DNA of 64,000 nucleotides from an uncultured Tateyamaria sp. (GTDB lineage: Bacteria > Pseudomonadota > Alphaproteobacteria > Rhodobacterales > Rhodobacteraceae), in contig CAJQRC010000004.1 in NCBI GenBank assembly GCA_905480645.1, forward strand, positions 82,095-146,094, given 5' to 3'. Shown here piece by piece: positions 20,442 to 29,805 of the stretch. The position numbers and the translations under genes were made by a program. How positions within the stretch are numbered: the stretch's first letter is position 1; each line of letters begins with the position of its first letter. The notes under the pieces were generated by a model. That model was not told the DNA's origin. It was given only the letters and a program-made list of their open reading frames with translations, and ran no database searches.

Positions 20442-21707
20442 TTATAGCCATGTGGGGATGGTATCGCGATTTATCATTTCGTCAAACGTTGGGCGTGCGC
20501 GAATAACCGCGTATTGATCGCCGTTGACTAAAACCTCAGGAATCAGGGGTCTTGTATTGTATTCACTACTCATTACCGCACCATACGCACCAGCAGACCT
20601 AAACGCGATGAGGTCACCAGCATTAACAAGTGGCATCATCCGCTCCTTTGCGAACGTATCGCCTGTCTCACAGACAGGGCCAACCACATCGAATAAAGCT
20701 TGTTCGGCACCTGCCACTGGCTCAATAACTGGGATTATCTCATGGTAAGCTTCATACATAGCCGGTCGAATAAGATCGTTCATCGCACCATCTAAAATTA
20801 TAAAATCACGATCCTCACCAGATTTGACGTAGATAATTTCACTCACCATAAGCCCTGCGTTTCCAGCAATAAGGCGCCCTGGTTCAATTTCAATTTCACA
20901 GCCCAAATGGCCAACAGTACGTTCAATAAGTTTGCCGTAGTCTGCAGGCAGAGGTGGTGCTTCGTTTGATTGCACATACGGAATGCCTAGACCGCCACCC
21001 AAATCTAGACGGCGGATATCGTGGCCATCAAAACGCAATTGCTCAGCCAGTTCTGCTACTTTCTGATATGCCAACTCAAACGGAGCTAAATCCGTTAGCT
21101 GCGAGCCAATATGGACATCAATACCAATTACATCGAGATGCGGCATTGCACCTGCCGTCTCATATACTTTGCGCGCACGCGAAATTGGAATACCAAATTT
21201 ATTCTCTGACATTCCCGTTGCAATTTTTGCATGAGTTTTCGCATCAACATCCGGATTCACTCGCACAGTTATTGGCGCGATCACCCCCATCTCTCCTGCA
21301 ACTCGATTTAAGACTACCATCTCCGGTTCCGACTCAACGTTAAATTGCCGAATTCCACCTTTCAGTGCTGTTGTAATTTCATCTACCGTTTTGCCAACAC
21401 CAGAAAAAACAATGCGATCAGTAGAAACGCCTGCGGCTTTTGCACGGGCATATTCACCACCTGATACAACATCCATTCCAGCACCGGCCTGAGCCAAAGT
21501 CTTGATGATCGCTTGGTTACTAGCTGCTTTCATTGCATAACAAATAAGGTGATCCATATCGGCGAGTGCATCATCAAACAATTTAAAATGCCGCAATAAA
21601 GTAGCCGTTGAGTACACGTAAAACGGCGTACCAACCGCCGCTGCTATATCAGCGACAGCAACGTCTTCCGCATATAACGAGCCATTTCGGTAAAGAAAAT
21701 AATCCAT
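20442..21707 (-). CDS. lysA: Diaminopimelate decarboxylase
   Basis: The 421-residue PLP enzyme of alanine-racemase fold makes L-lysine from meso-diaminopimelate. PLP lysine K60 lies in ICYAMKAAS. HIGSQL, DLGGGLGIPY and EPGRLIAGNAG bind the cofactor, and the partner-subunit cysteine lies in GPVCETGDTFAKER. Its length is normal. It sits in the minus-strand run argH-lipoprotein-DUF2834-lysA-TIGR02302, with 89 bases to the DUF2834 gene. Confidence 0.96.
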   Translation of the reverse strand: MDYFLYRNGSLYAEDVAVADIAAAVGTPFYVYSTATLLRHFKLFDDALADMDHLICYAMKAASNQAIIKTLAQAGAGMDVVSGGEYARAKAAGVSTDRIVFSGVGKTVDEITTALKGGIRQFNVESEPEMVVLNRVAGEMGVIAPITVRVNPDVDAKTHAKIATGMSENKFGIPISRARKVYETAGAMPHLDVIGIDVHIGSQLTDLAPFELAYQKVAELAEQLRFDGHDIRRLDLGGGLGIPYVQSNEAPPLPADYGKLIERTVGHLGCEIEIEPGRLIAGNAGLMVSEIIYVKSGEDRDFIILDGAMNDLIRPAMYEAYHEIIPVIEPVAGAEQALFDVVGPVCETGDTFAKERMMPLVNAGDLIAFRSAGAYGAVMSSEYNTRPLIPEVLVNGDQYAVIRARPTFDEMINRDTIPTWL

Positions 21708-21796
21708 ATTAAGTTTTGTTTACAGGTGCCTAGCAGCCAATTCAATTGGCAAAAATATTCTAGTTAAGAAAGGACCATTGATAATCTTCTCTGAAT

Positions 21797-22114
21797 TCAA
21801 ATTTCTGGGCGCGCCCGATAGAAAAGATATAAAGGCAAACCGCAGCTAACACCGATACAAAAAGTTGCTGGAACAGCGATTAAAGCCAACCAATTGCGCC
21901 GTACCAGCACCTCAGAAATGATCCAAATAGTCAAAGTAATAGCTGCAATAGTTAGGTCCCAAACAAGACCACTGGTCGCAGAGTTTACGTGCCATGCATC
22001 TAGTATGACCCTAACATCAAAGCCATTAGCATTGAACCACGTAACGAAATAATACATCGGGTGCACGGCACCCCAAATAGCTATAGCCAAATACAGTTTG
22101 CGCAACCTTGACAT
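21797..22114 (-). CDS. DUF2834 small membrane protein
   Basis: The 105-residue protein has three hydrophobic segments (residues about 4-25, 48-68, 76-98) and the motifs AIWGAVHPMYYFVTWFNANG and SATSGLVWDLTIAAITLTIW, which match the DUF2834 family. The function is unknown. It starts 4 bases after the lipoprotein gene stop, so it is probably co-transcribed with argH. Confidence 0.75.
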   Translation of the reverse strand: MSRLRKLYLAIAIWGAVHPMYYFVTWFNANGFDVRVILDAWHVNSATSGLVWDLTIAAITLTIWIISEVLVRRNWLALIAVPATFCIGVSCGLPLYLFYRARPEI

Positions 22115-22118
22115 CTAT

Positions 22119-22295
22119 TCAGAGCACTCCAATGCCAACACTTATTGAACCTTGAGAAACACCAATAGTTCCGTCTTTGTCAACGTCACTTTGATCGTCC
22201 GGCATTTTAGAGCTAGACAATGGCGGCAAAGGCCTTCCGTCTACGCCACAGCCCGCTAGACTAATCAAAACTAAAAAGGCAACCACCCTGATCAT
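22119..22295 (-). CDS. Small lipoprotein downstream of argH
   Basis: The 58-residue ORF begins [17 protein letters not shown], a short signal peptide with lipobox LAGC (Cys at residue 16), followed by a Pro/Asp-rich hydrophilic tail ([10 protein letters not shown]). Its ATG overlaps the argH stop (ATGA). A small lipoprotein between argH and lysA is common in Alphaproteobacteria, and some such proteins resemble the LptM/YifL group. The role is unproven. It is an overlooked short gene rather than noise, because of the coupled start and the lipobox. Confidence 0.75.
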   Translation of the reverse strand: MIRVVAFLVLISLAGCGVDGRPLPPLSSSKMPDDQSDVDKDGTIGVSQGSISVGIGVL

Positions 22296-23683
22296 GAAAG
22301 CACTTTTCTCCAGCGGGCAACTTGAGCTCGAACTTGGCTTGGTGCTGTACCACCATATGATGTACGCGAGGCTGCCGAATTTTTTACACCCAATACTTCA
22401 AAAACCTTATTAGTAATATCTCCATGCACTGATTTCATCTGATCCAATGTCAGGTCAGATAAGTCACATTCGAATGACTCTGCCATTGCAACAAGCGACC
22501 CTGTGACGTGGTGCGCTTCTCGAAACGGCAAGTTGAGAATTCTGACCAACCAATCAGCAAGATCTGTCGCAGTGCTAAAACCTGACGCGGCTGCTGCAGA
22601 TAAACTGTCACGGTTGGCAGTCATATCACGTATCATTCCGTCCATTGCGGCCAAAGCCAACATCCAGTTGTCCGCAGCATCAAAAACCTGCTCTTTATCT
22701 TCCTGCATATCTTTGGAATATGCTAATGGAAGCCCCTTCATTACAATCATTAGACTGACATTAGCACCAAAAATACGTCCAACCTTAGCTCTGATAAGTT
22801 CTGCGGCGTCAGGATTTTTCTTTTGTGGCATTATTGAAGATCCAGTTGAGAAACGGTCTGACAGCGTTACAAACCGAAACTGTGCTGATGACCAAATCAC
22901 CAATTCTTCAGCAAACCGGCTTAAGTGCATGGCACAAATACTGGCTGTGCTTAAAAAATCGAGCGCAAAATCTCTGTCGCTTACAGCATCTAACGAATTA
23001 GCCGCTGGACGATCAAAGCCTAAAGCCTCTGCAGTCATATGACGATCAATTGGGAACGACGTTCCAGCAAGCGCCGCTGCACCCAAGGGACTTTCATTCA
23101 TTCGTGCGCGCGCATCCCTTACCCGAGAAAGGTCTCTACCAAACATCTCTACATACGCCATCATATGATGACCCCAGGTGATAGGCTGAGCTGTCTGCAA
23201 ATGCGTAAAGCCTGGCATAACCCAATCCGCACCAGCTTCGGCCTGATCTAAAAACGCGTCAATCAATGAAATTAGGGCTTCTTCCGCATGATCTAATTGA
23301 GAACGGACCCAAAGCTTAAAATCAGTTGCAACCTGATCATTTCGGGATCGACCCGTATGTAACCTACCAGCAGGCTCACCAATCAAATCCTTCAGGCGTG
23401 ACTCAACGTTCATATGAATATCTTCAAGCACCGTTGAAAACGGAAACGTTCCAGAATCAATCTCTGACAAAATCGTGAGAAGACCTTCACGGATGATCTC
23501 CATATCCTTATTACAAATTATACCTGTGGCGCCTAACATTGCCGCATGAGCTCGCGAACCTTTAATATCTTGGGATGCTAAGCGCTGGTCGAAACCGATT
23601 GAAGCATTAATTGCTTCCATAACGGAGTCAGGGCCGGCAGCAAAACGGCCTCCCCACATTGTATTTGCTAATTTATCGGTCAT
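22292..23683 (-). CDS. argH: Argininosuccinate lyase
   Basis: The 463-residue enzyme of the fumarase/aspartase superfamily splits argininosuccinate into arginine and fumarate. Motifs are [11 protein letters not shown] near the N-terminus, [30 protein letters not shown] with the catalytic His, and the superfamily signature [15 protein letters not shown] 23683 ([14 protein letters not shown]) is chosen because a longer start at 23710 would overlap the divergent tlpA start codon and adds no conserved residues. Confidence 0.95.
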   Translation of the reverse strand: MTDKLANTMWGGRFAAGPDSVMEAINASIGFDQRLASQDIKGSRAHAAMLGATGIICNKDMEIIREGLLTILSEIDSGTFPFSTVLEDIHMNVESRLKDLIGEPAGRLHTGRSRNDQVATDFKLWVRSQLDHAEEALISLIDAFLDQAEAGADWVMPGFTHLQTAQPITWGHHMMAYVEMFGRDLSRVRDARARMNESPLGAAALAGTSFPIDRHMTAEALGFDRPAANSLDAVSDRDFALDFLSTASICAMHLSRFAEELVIWSSAQFRFVTLSDRFSTGSSIMPQKKNPDAAELIRAKVGRIFGANVSLMIVMKGLPLAYSKDMQEDKEQVFDAADNWMLALAAMDGMIRDMTANRDSLSAAAASGFSTATDLADWLVRILNLPFREAHHVTGSLVAMAESFECDLSDLTLDQMKSVHGDITNKVFEVLGVKNSAASRTSYGGTAPSQVRAQVARWRKVLS

Positions 23684-23708
23684 CGTATGGCCCCACTGAG
23701 GAAGAGAC

Positions 23709-24275
23709 ATGAAAAAAATATTTACTATGGCCGTCTACCTTGCCCTTGCCTTGGGTGCAATTCCCAGCCACTCGGAAACAACTTCATTAGAAGAGTTGCG
23801 GACTGGAGACATGAAGAAGCTTGTTTTCCACAGCAAACCCAAAAACATTGCCAATGCAGCCTACCAACTGGCTGATAATGCAGGCACAGAAACACTTGAA
23901 AAATATGAAGGGAAATATATCCTCTTAAATTTTTGGGCGACTTGGTGTGCTCCATGTAGAAAGGAAATGCCTATGTTGTCCGACTTACAGTCAGAGTTAG
24001 GTGGCAGTGATTTTGAAGTTGTAACTATTGCAACAGGGCGCAATTCACCCGAAGGAATAAAAAAATTCTTCAGCAGAGCCAACATCACTAACCTGCCCCA
24101 TCATCAAGACTTAAAGCAAAAGTTAGCGAGTGAAATGGGCGTGTTTGGATTACCAATCACAGTTATAATAGATCCTGAGGGTCAAGAAATTGCTCGACTT
24201 CGTGGTGATGCTGATTGGTCCAGCGAAAGTGCCAAAGCGATCATAGAATCATTAATTAAAAGGACCAAACCGTAA
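23709..24275 (+). CDS. Periplasmic TlpA-like thiol:disulfide oxidoreductase
   Basis: The 188-residue protein has a signal peptide (residues 1-22, hydrophobic [16 protein letters not shown]) and a thioredoxin fold with the active site C80-A-P-C83 in [16 protein letters not shown] cis-Pro region, [19 protein letters not shown], lies near 140-158. TlpA-like proteins keep periplasmic thiols reduced, often for cytochrome maturation or copper insertion. It is divergent from argH with only 25 bases between start codons, and has a GAGGAAG ribosome site. Confidence 0.88.
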   Translation: MKKIFTMAVYLALALGAIPSHSETTSLEELRTGDMKKLVFHSKPKNIANAAYQLADNAGTETLEKYEGKYILLNFWATWCAPCRKEMPMLSDLQSELGGSDFEVVTIATGRNSPEGIKKFFSRANITNLPHHQDLKQKLASEMGVFGLPITVIIDPEGQEIARLRGDADWSSESAKAIIESLIKRTKP

Positions 24276-24410
24276 CTCTACGGCTACCAAAAAGTGAAAC
24301 ACGGTGTATGCAATTACTCCAATTGATAATATGAAAACCGCATAGGCCTATTTCACTTTACCCCATAAAAATTGTTGCACCCAGAAGGTACGATTTCTTA
24401 AAGGAATAAG

Positions 24411-24487
24411 TGGTACCACCTCCTGGTCTCGAACCAGGGACCTCTTGATCCACAATCAAGCGCTCTAACCTACTGAGCTAAGGCGGC
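24411..24487 (-). tRNA. tRNA-His (GTG)
   Basis: Read on the minus strand, the 77 bases fold as a cloverleaf: acceptor GCCGCCT pairing with AGGTGGT (G1-U72 and G4-U69 wobbles), D stem GCTC/GAGC, anticodon stem CTTGA/TCAAG around loop TTGTGGA (anticodon GTG), T arm CCTGG-TTCGAGA-CCAGG, then discriminator A73 and an encoded CCA. The base at position -1 is T, so G-1 is not encoded, and residue 73 is A rather than C. This departs from most bacteria but matches a trait described for a clade of Alphaproteobacteria. Confidence 0.93.
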
Positions 24488-25018
24488 ACAAAACAGAAAA
24501 TACCCATGAAGGCAAACAATTGCAAGACCGTCAAGAGTTATAAAAACTGCAAAAATCACTTTGAATTTACGGCACTGTATATGGGCCAAAAAACGAATAA
24601 ATAAATCTAGCCTAATTAAAACTTACACTAAAACATATCAGACAAGAGACCTAGGCCAATGCGTGTTTATGCATATATATAGATTAAGGACAAACGGCCA
24701 AATAACAAACAGTTTCCACCCATTTTTAATTTTGGTCCATGTAAACAATATATACACAATATTTTCAGCGAGTGATTTAAATTCTCAATGCAAATTATAT
24801 TTTAAACATCTACCACATTATAAATAAATTTATAGACACTGCTATACTATATAAAGTGATTTTATGAATCGGTTAGATTTATAATTTTAGAAATCAGAAA
24901 TTACTAACCTAAAGCGCACTACAACATTATAAACAAGTATTTGTTTGCGACTGCAAACAGCTTGCCAATCAAAGTGGTAACAGCTAGCACAACGGCTTCT
25001 TATCCGTCGGAGGCCAAC
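24488..25018. other. AT-rich intergenic region upstream of the DUF6324 gene
   Basis: About 530 bases of strongly AT-rich sequence hold no gene I can support. A short ORF frame at 24561-24827 has no recognisable family or convincing ribosome site. The only tidy structure is an inverted repeat, TGTTTGC-GACT-GCAAACA (24942-24959), about 60 bases before the DUF6324 start, which could be a protein-binding site. Confidence 0.6.
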
Positions 25019-25207
25019 ATGAGCATCAACAGCGAACGCAATATTGAAGCCAACCTACAAATTGGCCCAACTGACCAAGGCATGGTTCGTATTTTTATTG
25101 AGGCAAAAGGCGTTGAAATTCCAATGGACTTTGACCCTGAAGAAGCTGAAGAAATTGCCGAGGAAATACGCGCGGCAGCCATAGCCGCAGCGGTATTGTC
25201 CCGCTGA
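25019..25207 (+). CDS. DUF6324 family small protein
   Basis: The 62-residue acidic cytoplasmic protein begins MSINSERNIEANLQIGPTDQ and ends in an Ala/Glu-rich helix (EAEEIAEEIRAAAIAAA). It matches a short conserved family (DUF6324) that I know from Rhodobacteraceae. The function is unknown. The start follows a good CGGAGG site (25008-25013); a longer frame upstream lacks conservation. It is a useful lineage marker. Confidence 0.75.
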   Translation: MSINSERNIEANLQIGPTDQGMVRIFIEAKGVEIPMDFDPEEAEEIAEEIRAAAIAAAVLSR

Positions 25208-25260
25208 AATCGGTAATTTTTAATGATTGGTATTTACGTATTTAAAAATGTCTATTCCAG

Positions 25261-25953
25261 TTAGTCGACTGAAATGTCTGACCAAATCGGTAAGTGATCA
25301 GATGCGCGTCTAGCCAATGCTCCTTGCTCAACACCTGCATCACGCATTTCAACTCCCTGGCTTAAGGCAAAACGATCGAGAGCAAACATAGGCCGCCGCG
25401 CATGGAAAGTATAACCAGGAGCATATGTTTTGAAATATCCTTCTAATGGTTCTAGACCATGGTGCGGAGACCACTCGTTAAAGTCCCCAGCAATTATTGT
25501 GTTAGGACTGTCTACAGTTTTCTGGTACAACGTCTGCAATTGAGCCTGACGATCTCGCCTCCGCAGGCCTAGATGAGTAGCAACAATGCTCAAACCAATA
25601 CCTATTTTTAGGTCGACACGCACTGCGCCACGAGGCTCAAGGCCTGGCAGTCCAAGGCGAGTGACCTGATCCACCTCAATATTGGGGCGTATTAGAACTG
25701 CATTCCCGTGCCAGCCGAGACTGATGCCGTTTTTAGAAACATCTACTGGACGAAAATCTGTTTCATTTTTGATTAAATCTGGCAAAATTGCTGGAACTCT
25801 TTGACCCAGCCGCTTATCCGCCTCCTGCAAAACAACGATATCTGCTTCTAATTCATTAATGACTTGGAGAATACGTTCAGGCATATAACGCCGATCAACG
25901 CCACGCGCCTTATGCACATTATAGCTAACGATCCGCATCTGTTTGTTACTCAT
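25261..25953 (-). CDS. Endonuclease/exonuclease/phosphatase (EEP) family hydrolase
   Basis: The 230-residue protein of the EEP fold begins MRIVSYNVHKARGVDRRYMP, allowing for a short Met extension (MSNKQ). Metal and catalytic motifs are DIVVLQEAD (Glu near 42), IIAGDFNEWSPHHG (near 153-166) and a terminal ASDHLPIWSDI with the catalytic Asp-His. Family members hydrolyse phosphodiesters in DNA, lipids or small molecules, and the substrate cannot be told here. It stands alone, convergent with DUF6324. Confidence 0.82.
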   Translation of the reverse strand: MSNKQMRIVSYNVHKARGVDRRYMPERILQVINELEADIVVLQEADKRLGQRVPAILPDLIKNETDFRPVDVSKNGISLGWHGNAVLIRPNIEVDQVTRLGLPGLEPRGAVRVDLKIGIGLSIVATHLGLRRRDRQAQLQTLYQKTVDSPNTIIAGDFNEWSPHHGLEPLEGYFKTYAPGYTFHARRPMFALDRFALSQGVEMRDAGVEQGALARRASDHLPIWSDISVD

Positions 25954-26402
25954 TAATTGTACAAAAGGCCTCTTTAATCAAATTTCAACATGAGCCACTT
26001 TTCATAGTCAGTAAGATAACCACTGCAGTTTTTATAAACTGATCTATTATCTAATACATGCAAGCAAATCCTGAAAGTTGAATCCAATATCCCAGAGTAA
26101 TTTTTCCATAATGAAATGAGTGTCGTATTACACCAATCAACATGAAACACTATACCTCTAGAGATATAATATTTACATGTCACATAGTATCAGTCGGCTG
26201 TTAATTAAAAATCCAAAGTAGGATAAAAAGTCTCATAATGTGCTGTCTAAAATATACCAAGCACGCACCAAAATTTATGCTAGCTTCACCTTGATCTATA
26301 GATATAGTGCCAGCGCATTAATATATTTACCTTTGATAAAAAGAACAGACCTCTAAAATAATATGGCGAGGCATGGCAGCGACGCCGCCATGCGACATGG
26401 TA
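25954..26402. other. Intergenic region between the EEP and monooxygenase genes
   Basis: This is about 450 bases of AT-rich DNA between two minus-strand genes. A 69-codon frame (25974-26183) has no recognisable family and is not called. Near the monooxygenase stop there is a GC-rich hairpin (26371-26393). Otherwise I see nothing beyond a presumed promoter for the EEP gene. Confidence 0.55.
26371..26393 (-). terminator. Candidate hairpin terminator after the monooxygenase gene
   Basis: GCATGGC and GCCATGC form a 7-bp stem around a 9-base loop, 9 bases beyond the monooxygenase stop on the minus strand. The downstream sequence is AT-rich (ATATTATTTTAG) but starts a few bases away, so it is a weak intrinsic terminator at best. 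Confidence 0.45.
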
Positions 26403-28205
26403 TTAGCGGCCCGTATGATAAGACTCTTGCAAGCCATAAACAGGGGTATCAATACCCTCCATTCGAGCCTTTATTTGCAAAGATAAAAACTGCGAATAGT
26501 GGCGGGATTGATGCAGATTGCCACCATGAAACCAAAGCGCTTCTTGCTGGGTCGGCTTCCACATATTGCGCTGCTCACCTTCCCATGGGCCAGGGTCTTT
26601 CGGTGTGTCCGAGCCCAAACCCCAAACCTTACCAACCTTATCCGCAGTTTCTAAATCAATTAGGTCAGCAACCCAGCCATTCATCGATCCATAGCCAGTT
26701 GCGTAAACAATAACGTCACTGTTAAGCACAGATCCATCCTCAAAAATAACACCCTCTTCAGAAATCTTGCTAACTTGACCGTTTTTTAGTTTAATCTTGC
26801 CATCAATTATTAGCTGGCTCGCGCCAACATCAATGTAATAACCTGATCCTCGACGTAAATACTTCATAAACAGACCAGAGTTATCTGCCCCCCAGTCTAG
26901 CAAAAAGCCTGCCTTTTCTAAACCTGCATAAAACTCAGCATCAACTTCTTTAATCTTTTCATAAACTGGAATTTGAAACTCATGTAAAATCTTATAAGGT
27001 AAAGAGGCAAATATAAGATCAGCTTTTTGCGTCGTCACTCCAGCTTCAACTGCCCGTTCAGAATAAAGATCGCCCAGCCCATATTCCATCAATGGATCTG
27101 ATCGTACAATGTGAGTTGACGACCGCTGGACCATAGTCACGTCAACATCGTTTTCCCAAAGAGCTGCACAAATATCATGGGCTGAATTATTCGAACCAAT
27201 CACGACAACTTTCTTACCTTTGAAGCTATCAGGACCAGGATGTTTACTGGAATGATGCTGGTCACCAGCAAAAGTATCCATCCCAGGAAAATTGGGCAAA
27301 TTAGGCTTGGCAGACATACCCGTAGCAAAAATGAGTTGCTGAGGACGCAGCGTGACTGGCTCACCGTCCCGATCTACCGTCACTATCCATTCCTTGCTTG
27401 TCTCATCATAGCTGGCCTTCTCGACAGTTGAGCGCGTCCAGTAATTCAACTCCATAATCTTTGTATACATTTCAAGCCAGTCTCCCAACTTATCTTTGGG
27501 CGCAAAAACCGGCCAGTTTGGCGGAAACGGCAGATATGGTAAGTGATCGTACCAGACTGGGTCATGCAGGCAGAGGGATTTATACCGATTGCGCCAGCTA
27601 TCGCCAGGGCGATCGTTTTTTTCGACAATGATTGTGGGTACACCAAGTTGTCGCAGGCGGGCACCAAGAGCAATGCCACCCTGCCCACCGCCGACTATTA
27701 CGGTGTAAGGTTGCGTTGCATACCCTAACTCGGATTGTTCTTTCTCACGTTCTTCAGTCCATGTCATGCGGCCCTTGCCGGCACCATGTTTAGCACCTAA
27801 CGGTCGTTCATAGCCCGTAGGTTCTTCGTAACCTTTTAATTCAGTCATCGAGGTTAGGAAAGTCCAGATTAATCCATTTTTCAGTCTCACTAATCCATAC
27901 CCACGTGCCACATCTGTTTCAAACTTGATCCAGGCTGTAGTGATACCGCCCTCTTCTGTGACAAGCTCGCCATCGGCAATTCTCCAGTTGGATGGCTTGG
28001 TAGATTCCAGTTGTGACAGCAGCATTTCACGGATTTGATTATGCCCTTCCATGGTTCGGATATTCCAGGTAAAACTTACTAGATCACGCCAATAACAATC
28101 TTTTTGGAACAAATTAACCGCTGCCTCGATATCACCATCCGTTAAAACAGCACCAAATTTATCAAGAAATTCTGTAACCTGATCATTGATCGTTGTATCT
28201 AACAT
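26403..28205 (-). CDS. SnoaL-like domain fused to a class B flavin monooxygenase
   Basis: The 600-residue two-part protein has an NTF2/SnoaL-like domain at residues 1-125 (FLDKFGAVLTDGDIEAAVNL, with DCYWRDLVSFTW). A flavin-containing monooxygenase occupies about 165-600, with FAD motif GGGQGGIALGARL (172-184), an FMO-like segment FAGDQHHSSKH near 312-322 and NADPH motif VIGSNNSAHDICAAL (335-349). Such proteins oxygenate small nucleophiles or ketones using NADPH and O2. The substrate is unknown and no metabolic neighbours suggest one. It is flanked by long intergenic regions, so it is a single-gene transcript. Confidence 0.85.
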   Translation of the reverse strand: MLDTTINDQVTEFLDKFGAVLTDGDIEAAVNLFQKDCYWRDLVSFTWNIRTMEGHNQIREMLLSQLESTKPSNWRIADGELVTEEGGITTAWIKFETDVARGYGLVRLKNGLIWTFLTSMTELKGYEEPTGYERPLGAKHGAGKGRMTWTEEREKEQSELGYATQPYTVIVGGGQGGIALGARLRQLGVPTIIVEKNDRPGDSWRNRYKSLCLHDPVWYDHLPYLPFPPNWPVFAPKDKLGDWLEMYTKIMELNYWTRSTVEKASYDETSKEWIVTVDRDGEPVTLRPQQLIFATGMSAKPNLPNFPGMDTFAGDQHHSSKHPGPDSFKGKKVVVIGSNNSAHDICAALWENDVDVTMVQRSSTHIVRSDPLMEYGLGDLYSERAVEAGVTTQKADLIFASLPYKILHEFQIPVYEKIKEVDAEFYAGLEKAGFLLDWGADNSGLFMKYLRRGSGYYIDVGASQLIIDGKIKLKNGQVSKISEEGVIFEDGSVLNSDVIVYATGYGSMNGWVADLIDLETADKVGKVWGLGSDTPKDPGPWEGEQRNMWKPTQQEALWFHGGNLHQSRHYSQFLSLQIKARMEGIDTPVYGLQESYHTGR

Positions 28206-28432
28206 TCGGCATTCTCCCTATCAAAACTGAAAAGTCATCTGGCCGAGTTAAGCTCATGAAAGGATAGATTAGCAAGACATATCAATAAAAAACATTGTCA
28301 GCACTTTATTATATGAAGGATCCAAATGCATGCAAAGGGTTGTAATGGTCTATTAATTCATAATTTTGGGCGAATATACTGCAATAACCAGCGCATCATC
28401 TCACTCGAATCTGATTGTTTTCAGCAAAATGT

Positions 28433-29335
28433 TTATAGTACTAAATCGACTTCATCACGGGTTGGCATGGACGGCGCAGTTCCTGCGCGTGTTACCGATA
28501 TCCCGGCAGTAGCACAGCCATATCGAACGGCTTCAAGCGGCGACTTATTTTCAGCCAATGCAGCAGCAAACGCACCGTTAAAAGCATCTCCTGCCCCAGT
28601 AGTTTCAACAATAGAACCAATCGCAACTGATGGCACAACTCCATGACCGGATAAATATGCTCCCTGCTCTCCCATAGTCACAATTGGGGTTTTAACACCT
28701 TTAGAACAGAGCACTCTACACGCCTGCTCTGCATCGTCTGCATTTACTACGGCAATACCAGTTAACGCTTCACATTCTGTTTCATTTGGGGTGACGTAAT
28801 CACATAACCTCAGCATGCCTATCGGTAATTCCATTGCTGGAGCAGGGTTCAAAATCGTGGTTACACCTGCTTTCTTAGCAATTTCCAAACCACGCATTGC
28901 GGCAGGCATAGGCTGCTCCAACTGAGTAACAAAGACATCTGCTTCAGAAATTAAATCCTTCTGCGCGTCAATATCTGAAACATTAATTAGTGCGGCTGCG
29001 CCAGGTGCGACGATGATAGCATTATCTCCAGTACTTTCTTCGATAAAAATATGTGCAGCGCCGGTGTAACTCTCTTCGAGTTGGCGCACATGGGGGATTA
29101 CTCCAGCTTCAGCCCAGGTTTCTAATGCTAAATTTGCAAAATCGTCTTTTCCCAGCATGGAAATTATATGCGTTTCCGCCCCAATTCGGGCGCATGCGAC
29201 AGCTTGATTGGAACCTTTTCCACCAGGGCCAAGGGCAAAAGCATTACCCATAATTGTCTCACCTATCACAGGCATACGGTCCGCACGATATGAGGTGTCA
29301 GCGACAAATACACCCAGAATAACAACTGTGCCCAT
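28433..29335 (-). CDS. Ribokinase-type PfkB sugar kinase
   Basis: The protein of about 300 residues has the PfkB pattern: GPGGKGSNQAVACARIGAE near residues 34-52 and the C-terminal anion-hole/catalytic TTGAGDAFNGAFAAAL. It phosphorylates a pentose or similar sugar with ATP; ribokinase is the closest recognisable type, but the substrate is unproven. ATG 29335 (MGTVVILGVFVADTSY) is used because it lies 1 base past the fucU-like stop and starts the conserved fold. It is the last gene of the run ABC ATPase-SGNH-FucU-kinase. Confidence 0.82.
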   Translation of the reverse strand: MGTVVILGVFVADTSYRADRMPVIGETIMGNAFALGPGGKGSNQAVACARIGAETHIISMLGKDDFANLALETWAEAGVIPHVRQLEESYTGAAHIFIEESTGDNAIIVAPGAAALINVSDIDAQKDLISEADVFVTQLEQPMPAAMRGLEIAKKAGVTTILNPAPAMELPIGMLRLCDYVTPNETECEALTGIAVVNADDAEQACRVLCSKGVKTPIVTMGEQGAYLSGHGVVPSVAIGSIVETTGAGDAFNGAFAAALAENKSPLEAVRYGCATAGISVTRAGTAPSMPTRDEVDLVL

Positions 29336-29336
29336 T

Positions 29337-29783
29337 TTATTCACCATCAGGCGGAACAACGCCCTTGCGGAAAGAAAAACATCCGTAAAAACGTCTCTCG
29401 TCCGTTTGAATTACAGCATAAGCCTGCTTGGCGCGCTCATAAAAAGCATAGCGCTCAATTCCCAGCATTTCCGGCCCACCTACCGCACTCAATTCCGCTT
29501 GAACTTCATGCATCACTGGCAACAGAGTATTCGGTTCACCCACTACCTCCATCCTTCCAGCTGCGTCATCTACAAACGTATCAAGAGGATATACAGACAG
29601 AACAGCCCTGATAGCCTCAGCGGCAGAACGATTAATACGTAAAACGTTACCAAGTACGGTTTCACGCGCAATGGAATCAGATGGGAAGTTTGTATCAGCT
29701 ATTATGAGATCGTCGCCATGCCCCATTGCCCGAAGCGCGTATAAAACCTCGGCATTAAGAATTGGATCTATTCCTTTAAGCAT
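29337..29783 (-). CDS. RbsD/FucU family sugar mutarotase, FucU-like
   Basis: The 148-residue protein begins MLKGIDPILNAEVLYALRAM and has the conserved GHGD (His 22) and the C-terminal FYERAKQAYAVIQT...YGCFSFRKGVVP. These match L-fucose mutarotase FucU more closely than RbsD. The family interconverts sugar anomers so that kinases or dehydrogenases receive the right form. It is paired with a ribokinase-type gene one base downstream. Fucose, ribose or another sugar are all possible. Confidence 0.85.
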   Translation of the reverse strand: MLKGIDPILNAEVLYALRAMGHGDDLIIADTNFPSDSIARETVLGNVLRINRSAAEAIRAVLSVYPLDTFVDDAAGRMEVVGEPNTLLPVMHEVQAELSAVGGPEMLGIERYAFYERAKQAYAVIQTDERRFYGCFSFRKGVVPPDGE

Positions 29784-29805
29784 TTATCATCTCCGTACTA
29801 TTGGA

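Noticed and set aside
24291..24359. 9-bp inverted repeat AAAGTGAAA/TTTCACTTT after tlpA
   Set aside because: The arms are 51 bases apart and AT-rich, with no T-tract; not a credible terminator.
24561..24827. 88-codon open frame in AT-rich DNA
   Set aside because: No family resemblance, no convincing ribosome site, biased composition; probably chance.
25974..26183. 69-codon open frame on the minus strand
   Set aside because: No recognisable domain or ribosome site; the surrounding AT-rich spacer explains it.
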